DNA of 60,000 nt from Hydractinia symbiolongicarpus (GCF_029227915.1 NC_079885.1:21279001-21339000); one strand, 5' to 3'; counted from the stretch's first letter, positions 1-12,592 are shown. A program made the numbers and translations. The notes: a model not told the origin generated them from the sequence alone.

Positions 1-1167
1 ATTTCACAAAAAGTCACAAGCTAATGAATAATGTTTCTTTTACAACTACGTTTCCCGAATATCTAAAAATTAATATCCAAAGTGTTAGCCGTTATTGAAG
101 TGGAGTGAACGTTACTGAACACCAGTGCAGAACGGCAGTGATCTTGCTTTTCAATGGACTTTGCTATTATACTTAGCTATATATAACTAAGTACACTGGT
201 ATATGTCTGCTTGTACCAATATTTTTTATCATTAACCTGTGTTTTGCAAAAACGATTTTCACAACTAGAATGTGTTTATGTTAAACATTGTTCTGCGTTT
301 GAAGTTCTCACGAAAAACAACGCCATTTGTGCTTGGGTTTGGAACCTTTATTTATGGAAACTAAAAGGGAAGAATATTTTTTAGTGCATCGCAATATCGT
401 GTCAAACATCAAAAGTATGTTTTATAAACTGTATCGTTTTACTCGCGGTGTTCAAAAATCTCAAATGTATTTTTCTGTAAAAAAAAATAATGCGGAACTT
501 ATTGCACTTTGCTCTTAAAAGTGAACATTGCGGAGTTTAATTTTGCGAATAGGGAAAAGACAATGTTAAAGTTCAAATCATAAAACATTTCTATAAAAGC
601 ATGTTTTAATTTTGCAAAAACGATATTGTTCGCCTGCTTTGCTTTGTTGTGTTCATAACATTACTTGCGCCAATGTAAGCACCTGATGTTTTTATTAATT
701 TGATTATTTGCCATCTTCAGTAGATGAAATGTTGACCAAATTAAAATTTGTAATTTTATGTGTATGCCATGAAAGGGAGTTCCTCCTATTCAAACATAGA
801 TACATCATTCGCAGGGGACGAATACAGGATTTATACAAGCTAGCCCAAATCTTTTAATAGTAGGTAGCTTTGCTAAAAAGTAAAAATTAACAAATTTCGC
901 AAAAAAAAAGTATTGGACTCTTTAAACAAACAAGCAAAGAAATAACATTTTGCGACATTAAAAATGCTATTGCACAGTCAGGTTAAATTAATAACCATAT
1001 GAGACAGTATGCCAAGTAATGTTTTTTCTAAATTTGTGGTTTTTATATCCACAAGTTCTTCTTTCTTTTTTCTTCATATATCACAAGTGGAACCAGTAGC
1101 CATGAATAAAAAAGGAAACCAAACTATGAGAAAATAAAATCAAAATTTTTCATCTTTTGTAACAACC

Positions 1168-1206
<39 letters not shown>

Positions 1207-1900
1207 GCACGCCAAAACTTTAAGCACATTAACCTGGATCGGACGCAAAGGGGATGACCACCAAGAATAAGAGAATAAATTTCTTAGCCAGCTATGAAAA
1301 AGACAGCCTCCTATTGGTAGAAATAAAACGTTTTGACAGTAGGTCTTTCTGATATAATTTCTTTATGAATTTGCATCAATGCAGCTACTTATGAAGTTGT
1401 CAAACCATGCACAAGAATAACGAGAAAAATGGTCATTTTAGAAGTGGATGATGGTCGTTACATGCACTGACTGATCATCCAAAAATTGAATAACATACAT
1501 GCCTGTAAAGTGCGTGTAACCTTGGAGGAAGAATCTTGTTTTTCATGATGAAATTTTGAAAGTTAATGTTTAATAAAAGTTTCATTTAGATAAAAGTACT
1601 CATGCAGATCCTTGTTGAACATTGATAAACATGCAAATATACACGCTATAGCATGCTGTAATCTTTTTCCAGGAAGTTATAATAAAGGCAAAACTTTTAC
1701 TTACTATTCTAAGAATTAAAAATGCAACTTTTTGCTGCCTACAATAATTTCAACATCATGTATTCCATTCCTAATATGTTTTCAGTAATATGTATTATCA
1801 TCTAAATCTTGTTGAAGTTTCCAATTCAAAATTATTTAGTCAGTTACTGAATTAAAATTCACGCCAAATTTACCCTTCGTAAACCTCAATTCACGTCAAA
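1..1900. other. intergenic, no gene recognised
   Basis: AT-rich DNA with short stop-interrupted frames only. The one distinct object is a poly-T run of about 31 bases near 1171-1202, which could be the tail of a minus-strand retroposed sequence. I see no conserved protein motif or RNA gene here. Confidence 0.6.
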
Positions 1901-1902
1901 TA

Positions 1903-2438
1903 CAGTAGACGTTCGTTAATTAATAAACTTGCAAGGGACTAAATTATTTGTTCGAATTGACGAATCTTCAGATTATCGGAAATTCAGAAATGTTTTATGT
2001 TAATATAACTTCATTACAACTTTTTATAAAAATCTTTTAACGTTGTTTGCGCAAAATGCTGGGCAATTTTGCGACGAATCCTATTAGCATACGATTGACC
2101 TTCCCCGTCATGTGTGAAAATAATGCAAATTGCTTCATTATTTCTACCAGATCGAGAAGTTCGTTTCGGCTGGAGCACTCCACAGGTTCATCTTCACTTT
2201 TTTTTTATTTTCGCATAAGATTTTATTTATCGATACACAAAAGTTTGAATTAACGAGCATAATGCAGCCCTGGGACTAAAAAATTGTTCGAATTAGCGAA
2301 ATGTTCGAATTATCGGAGTTCCAATAGAGCAGCTCAAAATATAAGACTTTAGTAAACCAAACTCAAGGGACTTGGCAATCCGTTCGAAATAATGGAAAGT
2401 TCGAATTAAGCGACATTCGAATTAACGAACGTTTACTG
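1903..2438 (-). mobile_element. pogo/Tigger-like DNA transposon, internally deleted
   Basis: The element is bounded by inverted repeats of about 19 bp, CAGTARACGTTCGTTAATT, read inward from 1903 and from 2438 on the other strand, with one mismatch. Each end is flanked by TA (1901-1902 and 2439-2440), the Tc1/mariner-type target duplication. CAGT starts with long terminal repeats are typical of pogo/Tigger elements. Only 536 bp remain, far shorter than an autonomous copy. Several further copies of a TTCGAATTA-like motif lie just inside both ends. A minus-strand transposase tail survives inside. Confidence 0.8.
2014..2192 (-). pseudogene. C-terminal remnant of a Tigger/pogo-type transposase
   Basis: Minus-strand translation gives an acidic stretch containing ELLDLVEIMKQFALF. 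After a one-base frameshift comes NRIRRKIAQHFAQTTLKDFY, then KKL and a stop at 2014-2016. A leucine-rich segment followed by a Q..L.DF(Y/F) ending resembles the C-terminus of Tigger-like transposases. That match is from memory of the family and is not aligned. The catalytic DDE core is absent, so this piece is not functional. Confidence 0.5.
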
Positions 2439-2440
2439 TA

Positions 2441-3159
2441 ATTTAATTTTGACCAATCGCCGAAATAAATTGAGCCAATTTTGTTTGACCTGATGTTATG
2501 ATATTGTTCATTCAAACCTTTACAGCCCGAAACATTGGCCCAAAGAGTAGAGTTCACCACTTTCGAGTGTTCAAAATTTGACAGAAGATGGACTTGTTAT
2601 TATGGATTGGCGCCAAAATATAAACAATAACATTAAGCAAGTAAGTAAGTAACGGAAGTTTTAATGTCCTTGTGGATTCCCTCCTAATGGTTGGCTCTTC
2701 CTCCCCTCCGACTATGTTACATTACGGCAAGAGATACGTATAGCATTGCTTTAGCTTTCTTGCCTGCCACACAAGCCGGTTAGCGGTTAGTAGATGGCAC
2801 CAATAAACTTTTCCCTATTTTCTTAATTATGCCAAACTTAATTAAAGACGTCGATACTAAAAATTATTCTTATCCCTGAATTCCTTATTAAAAGGTATAA
2901 CAAATTACCCAACTTCGTAAATATTATCGTTCGTTAAGTGCCTCAATTCCGAGCTGAAAGTTACGATCAAGCCCTTCAGGTATAGCCGAGCTTCCTAAGA
3001 GTAGCATCGTTTTCAAAATAATTACTTTCTTTAAATCTAAATAAAATCCAACCAAAATATTATATTGCTCTAAAAACTTCATTTTTGTCATGATACTTTA
3101 ATATTCTATCTGGATATCCTTATTTGAAGAGTACTACAACAACACTACATTTGAAGTGC
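2441..3159. other. intergenic, nothing recognised
   Basis: No coding signature, inverted repeat or RNA motif was found between the pogo-like element and the tRNA-like sequence. Confidence 0.5.
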
Positions 3160-3230
3160 GCCGGAGTGGGGACTCGAACCAAAGACCTTATGATTACAAG
3201 TCGAATGCGTTAACACTACACGACCTCCGC
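3160..3230 (-). tRNA. tRNA-Thr(TGT)-like sequence, probably pseudogene or SINE head
   Basis: Read on the minus strand, the sequence has an A-box-like D arm (GTGTAGTGTTAACGC), an anticodon loop CTTGTAA with anticodon TGT (Thr), and a B-box/T-arm GGTTCGAGTCC. The 3' acceptor half is CTCCGGC. The 5' half is GCGGAGG where GCCGGAG would pair, and the anticodon and T stems contain mismatches, so the cloverleaf is damaged. It may be a decayed tRNA gene or the head of a tRNA-derived SINE; I could not define a SINE body or tail. Confidence 0.55.
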
Positions 3231-4946
3231 ATTAGATACGGCAATAGATAAACCTGTGAAACTGTGATGGTAAGTAGCTGCAGGAATTGATATGTGAATC
3301 TTACCCAGTGCTTAACGGAGAAAAAAACTAAAGTTCACACGCATAAGGTTTTGTACAAAGTCATTGCAAAATATCCTTATTTAGATTCTTTTGTCTTTTT
3401 CATGCGTACCAAATATAGAGGTATAATTATTTAGCACTGTCCTCCATCTTTTCTAATTACATTTGCTTTAAAACCTTTATTTCGTCACGTCTGCATGGTA
3501 GTATCCATTTGGCAGTTTACACGATGGGTTGTCAGGAATAATCCTTACGAAAAACGAAAAAATACTGATACCTCTGTACAGTATTTGGACAGGATTCTGT
3601 ACTAGAAAAAATTTGAAACATGGACAGTTATTGTTGTATATGGTATGTATTTCTGAAGAGATATATTACTCTGCTTTGAATCCAATATAAACATATTTAC
3701 AACGGCTGGGTAACAAAATAAAAATCTCATTGGCTCTTTATACACCGGCCATAATTTGCGTTGTTTTTAAATATTGGCGTCATAACTTTGATTTTTTTTA
3801 CGCCATGTTGTAAAAATTGATGTCAATGTAAAAAGAGTCAATAAGAAACAAATAATTATTAGCCATATCGACTTCGCAAGGGACTGAATAATTTGGTCGA
3901 AATTAAGAAAAGTTTCAGAGAAAATTTGGTAAAAAGCCACCATGTTCAAAATAGACAAGGTTGTAGATGGAAGGAGTGCATCATTTTGCTAAAAATATTA
4001 CGACGATTCACTTGTTGTTGAAAATTTAAAAAAAAATTCGAAAAGCTCTTTTTTAATTTCATCAGAATTTCATCAGAATTTCAGAATACTTCGCTACAGA
4101 ATTGTCTGCATACCCATAATTCTTAGCGCAAACCTGATTATATATGCATGTGTGAAACTTCACAATCTGCCATTATTAATTAAAATTTCTGAAATCAAAA
4201 ATACAAAAAATGCTATATACATTACTATAAAAAAATGAATAATAGAAAATATGTATAATCTATACAACCGAATTGTAACAAAAAGCTAATATATAATATA
4301 TGATATACAAAATATATACACGTGCTTTTATATAAACAAAAAATTGCCGGTAACCGATTAAATTACATGAAGTAAATAATTGTGTAAAAAAGATGGTCGT
4401 ACAAGAAGTTTGAGACAGATAAAGAAAAAAACAAAACTGACTCTCAAAAAGTTAAAAAAGTTGCCTAAACTGTAAGGATACAAGTCTGTACATGTAAATG
4501 ATACATTTGTTACAATTCTTGGAAGGTGATTGCAAAAAATAATATTCGCGGAATGGTTACGAATGTTCCCAGAAAACGTTATCTGTGAGAATACATGTAA
4601 CAGCTTTATAACACGTAATAAATGGGTTTATTCCGCCAAGTCTATAAAGTAATATTTCGCAAGAATATAAAAAAGATTCTATTTGTAATTAATACTCTTC
4701 ATGACACTTGAATAAATAAATCGAGAACTTTAAGATCAAAGAAGGCAGATATGCCCAACAAAGGCGCAAATACACGATCCGCTGGTCACGAATATGCGAA
4801 ACAAGCTTATATATGCACGGGCATATTAAACATATATATAATAAACAAATAAATGTATCTTTTGAAACAAAACAACAAGAAACAAATAAAATAAAAAAAC
4901 AAAAATAAATTTTCTGCTTCAGATGGCTTCCTAACAAAGCATTTTG
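3231..4946. other. intergenic, nothing recognised
   Basis: Very AT-rich DNA. A short piece at about 3868-3925 resembles the interior of the pogo-like element (a GCAAGGGACT-type phrase and GTCGAAATTAAG). A small direct repeat, TTCATCAGAATT, occurs at about 4058-4080. No coding evidence. Confidence 0.45.
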
Positions 4947-4952
4947 TTTATT
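4947..4952 (-). promoter_or_regulatory. candidate polyadenylation signal of the kinase gene
   Basis: TTTATT on the plus strand is AATAAA on the minus strand, about 220 bases past the kinase stop codon. It is a plausible but unproven poly(A) signal, because the hexamer is common in such AT-rich DNA. Confidence 0.25.
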
Positions 4953-5171
4953 TGTTTAAGAAAGTGAACTTCGTATGTGTTAAAGGCTTCATTTGATGTT
5001 TTCCGTGTAAATCTATTTTATAAAGATCTGTTTAAAGAAAGAGACCTTACCCCTTAACGTTTAAGGAAGATTCTGATGCATCAAATTATGCGTAATCAGT
5101 CGAACAGAATTTTAAATATTTCTTGCCTTTTATCTACTATCTACTGAAACATAAATCGGATGCATTATGTT

Positions 5172-8100
5172 TCACAAGGATTTTGATAAAGCTTCAGAAG
5201 GCATTTTTTCGTTTAACTTCATCCATGTTTGACGGTCGCGCTGTTCACTGTACTTATGCTTCTTGACGTATGGAAGACACCCTAAATCAGTTCCAGCTGT
5301 TTTATTTTCATTATGATTAAGCCATTCCTCAACTCTACTCTTTTTGTTGACTGAGTTAGTTTGTGAGTTTGACCAAGCATTGATTCGTTGCGGCGGTTTT
5401 GGTGAAGTTGACCTTGACCGCACTGCAAACAACGCGTCAAGTTTATTATGATCTAAAGCTTGTACAGGCATATTGATATTTGGCATTGAATATTTTTTAA
5501 GTCCAGAGCAAGGGGTCACGTTCAGGGCTGGGGTACTTGATAATGAACGCTTAAATAGAGAAGGCAGTTGGACAATTTGTGAGTTTCTTGCATCATTTGG
5601 AGACACATTATCCTTGCATATATTTCTTTCTGTTGTAGATACTTGTATCCTTTGGTTATTGGTTGTCTCTTGGTAAGATAATGCATCTAGGGAAGGCGTT
5701 GCATTGTGGGAGCATACGTCTTCGCTTTGTCTCGTTTCGCAATAAGTCGAGTAAGAACTGTTTGTGTCCGCAAATAAATCCTCTTTTGATATACGCTTGT
5801 TATCCGTTGCCTTCCAAGGTATCACGAAAACCTTTTCAGGATTTAGATACGTATTGCTAAAATTATGCTCCGTACTAACCTTTGTACTATTTTCGTAAGC
5901 CTTATTACAAATGCCAGTTGTGTTGCAATTATTCGTATTGTCTGACGTCTCTTTATCAGTATTTGACGTACGACATTCCATCTTATCAGTATTTGACGTA
6001 CGACATTCCATGGTTTGCTCGGAAACTTGTGGTTTTAATGACTGAACGTCCTCTATGGTTGGTAATTCATCGAATTCGACAACTTCTCGTTTCTTTCCAT
6101 GAGAATGCATTGAACAAGAATTCACAGGGTTATTACCTTTGTGTGAGGTGTTCTTCACGCGACATGTCTTCTTCAGCCATGGGTGATTCAACGCTGACTC
6201 CGCGTCAAAGCGTTGTTCTTCCTTCTTTGTTAACGCGCATTGGATAAATTGCTTTGCTTTTAAAGAAATCGTTTGCCAAACCTAGAAAGAAAAAAAATAT
6301 TATTTGTTAAATATTTTCATGGTTATATAAGTATAAAATATATAAGTATATATTTATATATAAATATAAGTATATTTTGTTTATCTACCGTTTAGTCATG
6401 TTTGGTTAGTGACTTACAAGCAAGTAAAATTCAAAGTGGGTGGCATTAGGCTCTAAATCAAAATAGATTTTTACTCTTTCCAAAAAAATCTTTTTCGGTT
6501 TTTCAAAGCATTACTGCTTTAACGTTTTAATACTAGTGTTTACACGTATATATTCCATGTCGAAATATAAAGTTGGGGAAAATTATTTAAAATTCTACAC
6601 ACAGTGAAATTTGCTAAATATTTCACAAAAATTAAACAATTTTTACTCAGGAATTCAACATGATATTTGTAAACAAACATATCACTCTCCTTCACATGTT
6701 TTTAAATCTCAAATATCTTCAAAAAAGGAAGGCAGCGCCGTGAAAAAACGGAAATTGTTTTCGAAGGGAAATTTTCCGGATAAGTTATGGAAAAGATGGC
6801 AACGCTGGAGAGCATAACTCGTGTAAATACTATATGACGTAAGCCCACACTCGAGCTTCTCCTGTACATAAAAAAGCACTGAGATCGAGGGTGATAAAAT
6901 ACTCCGGGGGTTTTTTATGCAAGAAATGTTATTTTTTTAAATGAGCATTTATTTGTCCGTAAATTTGCCAAAGTAAACAAACCACTGTTTATGTTTAAAA
7001 CAGATGTTTGTCAACATTTAAAAATTCGTATACCGTAACTTTTAATAGCATGAATGAATTTTGGAAAATTTCCAAACAGCGGTTCTTCATTATGTAAAAA
7101 AAAAACTGGGGAGAGTCTAGTTCTGAAAGTTTCTTTCGTAAAACTTTTACATAGCAATTTTAAGTTGCAAAATATGGTGCTTACAAAACTAAGAAATTTT
7201 TAATAATAAAATCTTCCTCCTTTTCCCTTCTGTATCGCTTCTTATAGAGAAAGATTTTAATATTTGGTCTCAAAATTTCTCAAATTTTGGGTGGTCTAGT
7301 AATGTGTTTTTTTTTTCGAAATAAATTTCTTAATTACTTAAAAAAAGTTACAAAGGTCTAAAGATTGAAATTAAAATTACATTCAGTTTTCGGTAACTAT
7401 ATCAATGGACATCTTGACCTTCATGTCTTATATAAGCTTTCGCAAAAAAAAATTTCTTGCAATTCCACGTGCATAATTTCTAGAGGAAAAACCTTCTTGA
7501 ATGGAAAGTGCAATCCAGGAACAGATTTGTTGGCTTTGACTTAAAACCAAGTTGACAAAATCTGTTTTACTTAAAAAAAATCTAAGAAACCTGAAATTTG
7601 AACCGAGCCGTAGAAACAACATCAACTTGATTAGAGCTTCCTGTTAAACAAGCATGTACTCACATACCGGCACCTAAAGTGCCTGAGAAAAAAAAGTAAA
7701 TTCACTGGAAACAAAATGGCGGATGTACCGATACTCCTGAAAATGAATGGTATTTTTCGAAACAAACGCTGGCTAGTAAACATCTATGTTTGGCGCACCA
7801 TATCTATTTCCTTTGTTGTGGCAAGATTTAGCAAGTCTTTTTCTGGAACACTACCGGCTTCAAAATCTGCAGGGAATACTAACAGATCCTTGACAGATCC
7901 TTTGTCAACAGGACAGAAGGACAAAAAGGCTGGTGCTTGCTGTCACCTTTTATTTTTGTAAAATAGATTAAAATCCCTCTGGGATTTAAAAAATGATTAT
8001 TTGTTATATTTTTATTTACATTTATCAACAAAACAAATATTTTTTCTCTCTTCAAAACAAGAAAAGAAAGAGAGGTTTGACAGTTCAACTAACTGAAACT

Positions 8101-11100
8101 ACATGACCTCCATTTTGTAAGCCCGTGTGGTCTGACCAAAAATTGTTTGACATACAACACTAAACGATAGACTGTTTGAGATTTTCCTAATAAAACTTAT
8201 TAGCCAATTTAACATAGCCACAACGTGCAGACGTACAGCGACTAAAAGTTAACATCGTCGTCAAACTTATTTTAATCTTTTTTAAAAAAACAACAAAGAG
8301 CCCGGATGATTTTTGCTTCATTTTCATTCTTGATTAGATTGTTCAAAAGATGATTGGAAATTTGATGGCCTAAATAACTTACAGATTTCTTGCCTTATTA
8401 TCGGTACAAAGCAGTCGGTAAACGTGACCAAACTTTCGTCCAGTGATCAATATGTACTACCTACCTAAATGTTTTACTGCCATTTGATAAAAAAAAATTT
8501 TATTGACTAAATTTTACCCGGTTTTTGCTCCTTTTTTTTTAGTGCATTAACGACCAGAATAAAAGGGTACAAATGTCGAATATTTTCAGTATATATTTTA
8601 AGGGGAATTTATCAGATTACGTTACTGGTATGATTGTTAAAAAATGGGTTTTTATCAATTTTTCGAGAAGATTTTGCGGCAAAAATTAACTATGTTGATA
8701 AATTTTGTGACTATGTTTTGTGCGTGTGACTTAGATTTGTGCAAATTAAAAGTTAGTGTCATTTGTTTTGTTGTGCCAATTTTCTTTTGCAACAAGTAGA
8801 TCTTTCCACAGCCTGACAGCTATTTTCTGTTATAAGAGAGATGTGAAACCATCAGTTGCCAAATTTCGGTAAAACGTTGGCGTTAATTTTTTTAACTACA
8901 AATGTGTCTTTGTAAATGAACTTTCCTGATTTTTCAGCCCACGTTATTGCCCTTTTGAACAATAGGTTAAAGGATTTCAAATTTAAAGATGTGTAACATT
9001 TCAACAGCGAGTTAAACCTAAAAAATCTGTGTTTCATACTTTCCCATTTTGTGTCTATAATTTTTAAAGGAGCTTTATGACTCTTTCTTGACTTTTTCGT
9101 CCTCTCCAGTAACCTGTCCCTAATGCTTCTTTAAGCTTATGATGCAGTGACGATGACCAGGACATCATCATTGGAAATGTTACGGTCCGTTAGTTTTCAT
9201 TGTCTTCTTAACATGAATAATGTAATGTTTTTTTAAGACACACGAATTAGGATATATGAATTACAGATCATGTTTTAAAATCTGCCGTTTTATAAGGATA
9301 ATTTATGAAAGAAGAAGCGTAAGCAAAAGCATGACGGCTAGTTTAAGACACGTGGCTTAATACCCAAAAACATTACTAAAAATAGAAACAGAATGTGCTT
9401 TTATGGTGTTACAATTATTATGTCTAAAATATTTTTGAAATTTTTCTTAAAGACTTTAATTAGCAAAACTTGAGAATATCTCGAGAAGTTTTACAATATT
9501 CAGTGTCCCTATTAACACAGATGTGAATACATTGTGACACATAAGCCACGATGAATGATGTCTATGAAGTAAGACACACAGTTTACGTTGCGGAAGGTGT
9601 TGGCTTAATATTAAGTTACTGTATTTGTTGAACAAAAATGGATTGAGGTACATACACTGGGATGCATAAACAACAGACATAGTTATTAAATCATGGCAGT
9701 GGTTTGTATGCTTTGGTTACTACTATGCATGCATTATCAAAAAGAGGCGGCAAAAACGTTGTCGTGAAAATCTTAAGGTGGTGAAAACACTAATCGCTTG
9801 CACACATTTTTCCGACTAGTTTCAGAAAAAAGTAAGAGAAAAATACTTTTTCATCGAAACAAGCATGTTTTGAGATAAAATAGGCAATATTTAAGCTATT
9901 CCTACAACAATTGTGTTGTTTTTATTTATTGGGTGCGAATCCACTGACGTTAGGCGGCAAAACGGACACTGAGCTTAATTTTAGTCACATTTCACAGACT
10001 GTTTGTACCTTAATCCGAAATTGATACTAGAAAAATTTCTCCTTCAAAGCTTTCTTTTCCCACTATTAATTTTATAGGTGTGTACTGCCACAACGTTGCT
10101 TTGCTAGGAAAATATTTTTCGGAGAAAAGTAATGAAACTTCCCCGAATAAAATTACCCTTGAATTAGAAAAGTTGGAAGACTCAATTAGAGTTGTCACGA
10201 ATTAGGACTCAAAGCACCAAGATTGAAGGCACATAAATTATCAGCCACAACACAGAAGACAATAACAACCGAAAATAAACATCTAAGAATATTAGTCGTG
10301 GATATAAGACCCTACTTATAACATAAATCTTTTGGAATTTCTTTCTACTGCTTCTGAATGCATTTATACAAAGAAGGGGAGAATCAAATTGCTAAAAATA
10401 GCTATTCATTTTTCTTCCATTTATTTAATGTCTGGTTTTTCGTCTGTTTTCTTTATCCATGCAATAGCGTGGAGCTAGTCGTGACACGAAATTTGAGAGG
10501 AGCTGCACTTTCACGGGAAACAAAAACGAAAAGACGAATCTGAAAATCGAAATTAAAACGATTTTGGCAGCTCTTCCAAGTATGTCTGAGAAAAAATAAA
10601 ATGTTTTTTTGCGTTGGGCCGTCGACTCAACTTATCGATAAAAAATCAATGGTTTATCAAAACTGTGGCAGCATATAAAAAGTAATATACAGAACAAAAT
10701 AACAAACATAGATGTGTTAAGAGGTAAAATAAAATGCAATATAAAAAAATAAAGAATTTACCTCCCGTTTAAAGGATGGTTGGCTTTTCGATATTTCTTC
10801 GTAAAAAGAAACAACATCCCGTCCGTAGAATGGGATTGTTCCGCTTAACATGTGATATACAATCACACCGATAGCCCAGATGTCTACTTTGTTTGAATAA
10901 GCTTTACCTAGTATAATTTCAGGACTGAGATATTCTAAAGTCCCGCAATAAGTTTCAAGTAAAGAATTCGGATCCCGACAACTTGCAAAACCAAAATCTG
11001 TTATAATAATTCTCGAATCTTCACCGGGAGTATAAAATAGGACATTCTCGGGTTTCAAATCACGATGGGTTATGCCATGACGGTGGAGAAAGGATACAGC

Positions 11101-11607
11101 CTGAAGTAGCATCTTCGTTATTCTTATCGACTCAGTCTCCTTAATGTGTCCGCTTACTTGAATCCGTTCAAATAAATCCCCACCGGTCGCTAGTTCCATA
11201 ATAATATAAGCTGAGAAATTACATGTTATAATTTCTTTTAACTTCACAAGATTAGGATGCGAGATTTTAGAAGCTTCCTGAATCTTCTGGAGAGCTTCAG
11301 ACTCAGATTGAAAAACTCTTTGAGTTTTCAAACAGCTTAGTTCAATAACCTTTATTGCATACGGATACTTGGTAACTTTGTCAACAACAAAAAAGACGTC
11401 GCTAAAAGTCCCGACACCTATTAAGCTTTTAATGTCGTACTTAGATGTTAACTTCGGATCTCTAATTATTTTGCTCTGTCGCGTACTCAACGTCCTTTCT
11501 TGCATTTTTTTCTTTATAACTTTCTTCCCATTATTTTCTGGCATGTATTCAAAATAGCCATTATAACCTCTCCCCTGGTAACTGCCTTTGCTTATTGGAC
11601 AGCCCAT
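5172..11607 (-). CDS. PSKH1-like membrane-anchored Ser/Thr protein kinase, two coding exons
   Basis: Exon 1 is 11607-10762 and exon 2 is 6281-5172, joined in phase 0 at a GAG|GTAAAT donor and TTTCTAG|G acceptor; product 651 aa. MGCPISK at the start suits myristoylation of Gly2 and acylation of Cys3, as in human PSKH1. The kinase domain runs from about residue 57 to 318: glycine loop GVGTFSDV (64-71), K86, E104, HRDLKPEN (181-188), DFG (204-206), CGT (221-223), SPE (228-230), R306 and HPWL (315-318). The splice rebuilds subdomains X-XI (VWQTISLKAKQFI), absent from either exon alone. The activation segment is unusual, CGTLEYLSPE where CGTPEYxAPE is usual. All catalytic residues are present, so activity is expected. 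The tail of about 330 residues is Ser/Thr/Asn-rich, has no domain I recognise, and is far longer than in human PSKH1 (424 aa in total). Family assignment rests on the N-terminus plus the ELATGG, KPENxL and SRIIITDFG stretches. PSKH2 or another CaMK-group kinase is the alternative. Confidence 0.93.
5952..6011 (-). repeat. exact 30-bp in-frame tandem duplication in the kinase tail
   Basis: Two adjacent identical 30-bp units encode MECRTSNTDK twice (residues 373-392 of the predicted kinase). The identity at nucleotide level, synonymous positions included, indicates a recent slippage duplication that kept the frame open. Confidence 0.9.
6282..10761 (-). other. intron of the kinase gene (about 4.5 kb)
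   Basis: Bounded by a GTAAAT donor and a TTTCTTTCTAG acceptor. The protein reads continuously across the junction, so no extra exon is needed. Inside I see AT-rich DNA, several poly-A/T runs and short open frames without conserved motifs, and no clear transposon. Confidence 0.85.
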
Positions 11608-12553
11608 AATAAATGATGTAGTTCACCGCGCGATTCAATGTTTATATCAACTCTCACTCGTCTTGTGTTCCAACTTGTTTGAAATCGTGTGTTATGATTT
11701 GTTAGAATATTGTTTAGCTTTCGACTTTTGTAAATAAAACACTAGAAAAACAATGTAAAATATTTGTTTAACAAATCAGTTAGTTTCCAGTCTTTTCTAA
11801 CCCTTCACCAAGCCTCTTGTTACAGCTTACATTTGTAATTCGACACCATGAATATACTTCAAGCAAAAAAATTAAAATGATTGATTTGTAAAGATGTAAA
11901 TACGTGACGCCTTTTTTAAATCATAAAGCCGATAAAGAAGTGGTACTTTGACGTCGATTACCAATTGCTCTTGACGTCACAAGTACACCAACACTGCCAT
12001 CTACCTATTTCTAAACGATACCTAACGTGTTGCTTTCCCAAATTTATAACTTAACTTTAAACTTTATTTAACTGCTTTAAAACGCCCTTAAACAGAAGCC
12101 CTGAGCACTTTAATTAACGCCTTTTCTTTACGTTGTGTTTATTGGCGCTATGGCGTTTACCAGTAGAAAGGTTTTCATAAACAAACCATCAACGCTCGTC
12201 TATTTACAATCTGCAGGTAGAGGTTGCACTAAATACTGGCACCAAAAAAAACTATCCCAAAAGTAGAGCTGCCAGCGTCTTCGTCAAATCAGGGCTGTCA
12301 AAAAATCATGATAAGATGATATTATAGCACTCCTATAACATTTGATGAAGTAAAAATAATCTTAAATTTGATAATAGTATTGACAATGTTCCTCTTCTCA
12401 TGCAATATTATTCCTTTGGTTGTGATACAGCGATGTTCATCTTCTTATACCACGTTGGTCATCCGGCAAAATAATGCTCCGATATCTTGTCCTAATATTC
12501 TACTTGTGATGCAATGTTCGCCATTAGTTTGGAATGTTGGACACTTCAAAAAC
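11608..12553. other. upstream region of the kinase; no confident gene
   Basis: Contains the kinase 5' flank. A short plus-strand frame at 12150-12216, ending at a CTGCAG|GTAGAG donor-like site, is discussed as a finding. No TATA box or initiator can be called with confidence. Confidence 0.4.
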
Positions 12554-12592
12554 ACTGATGAAGACAAGTCTTAAGCTTGTATGGTCAAATAA
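12554..12592 (+). mobile_element. possible 3' end of a Penelope-like element with a degenerate hammerhead-ribozyme core
   Basis: CTGATGAAGACAAGTCTT begins with the hammerhead core CTGATGA followed by a short AGAC-AAG-TCT hairpin. It is followed by TAAGCTTGTATGGTC and an A-rich AAATAAAAAAATAAA tail. In Penelope-like elements a GAAAC box normally follows stem II; here it reads TAAGC, so a ribozyme would be dead. No reverse transcriptase was found nearby. Could be coincidence. Confidence 0.3.

Noticed and set aside
5473-6247. Plus-strand frames antisense to kinase exon 2
   Set aside because: Shadows of the minus-strand coding exon; the minus frame carries the HPWL motif and splice junction.
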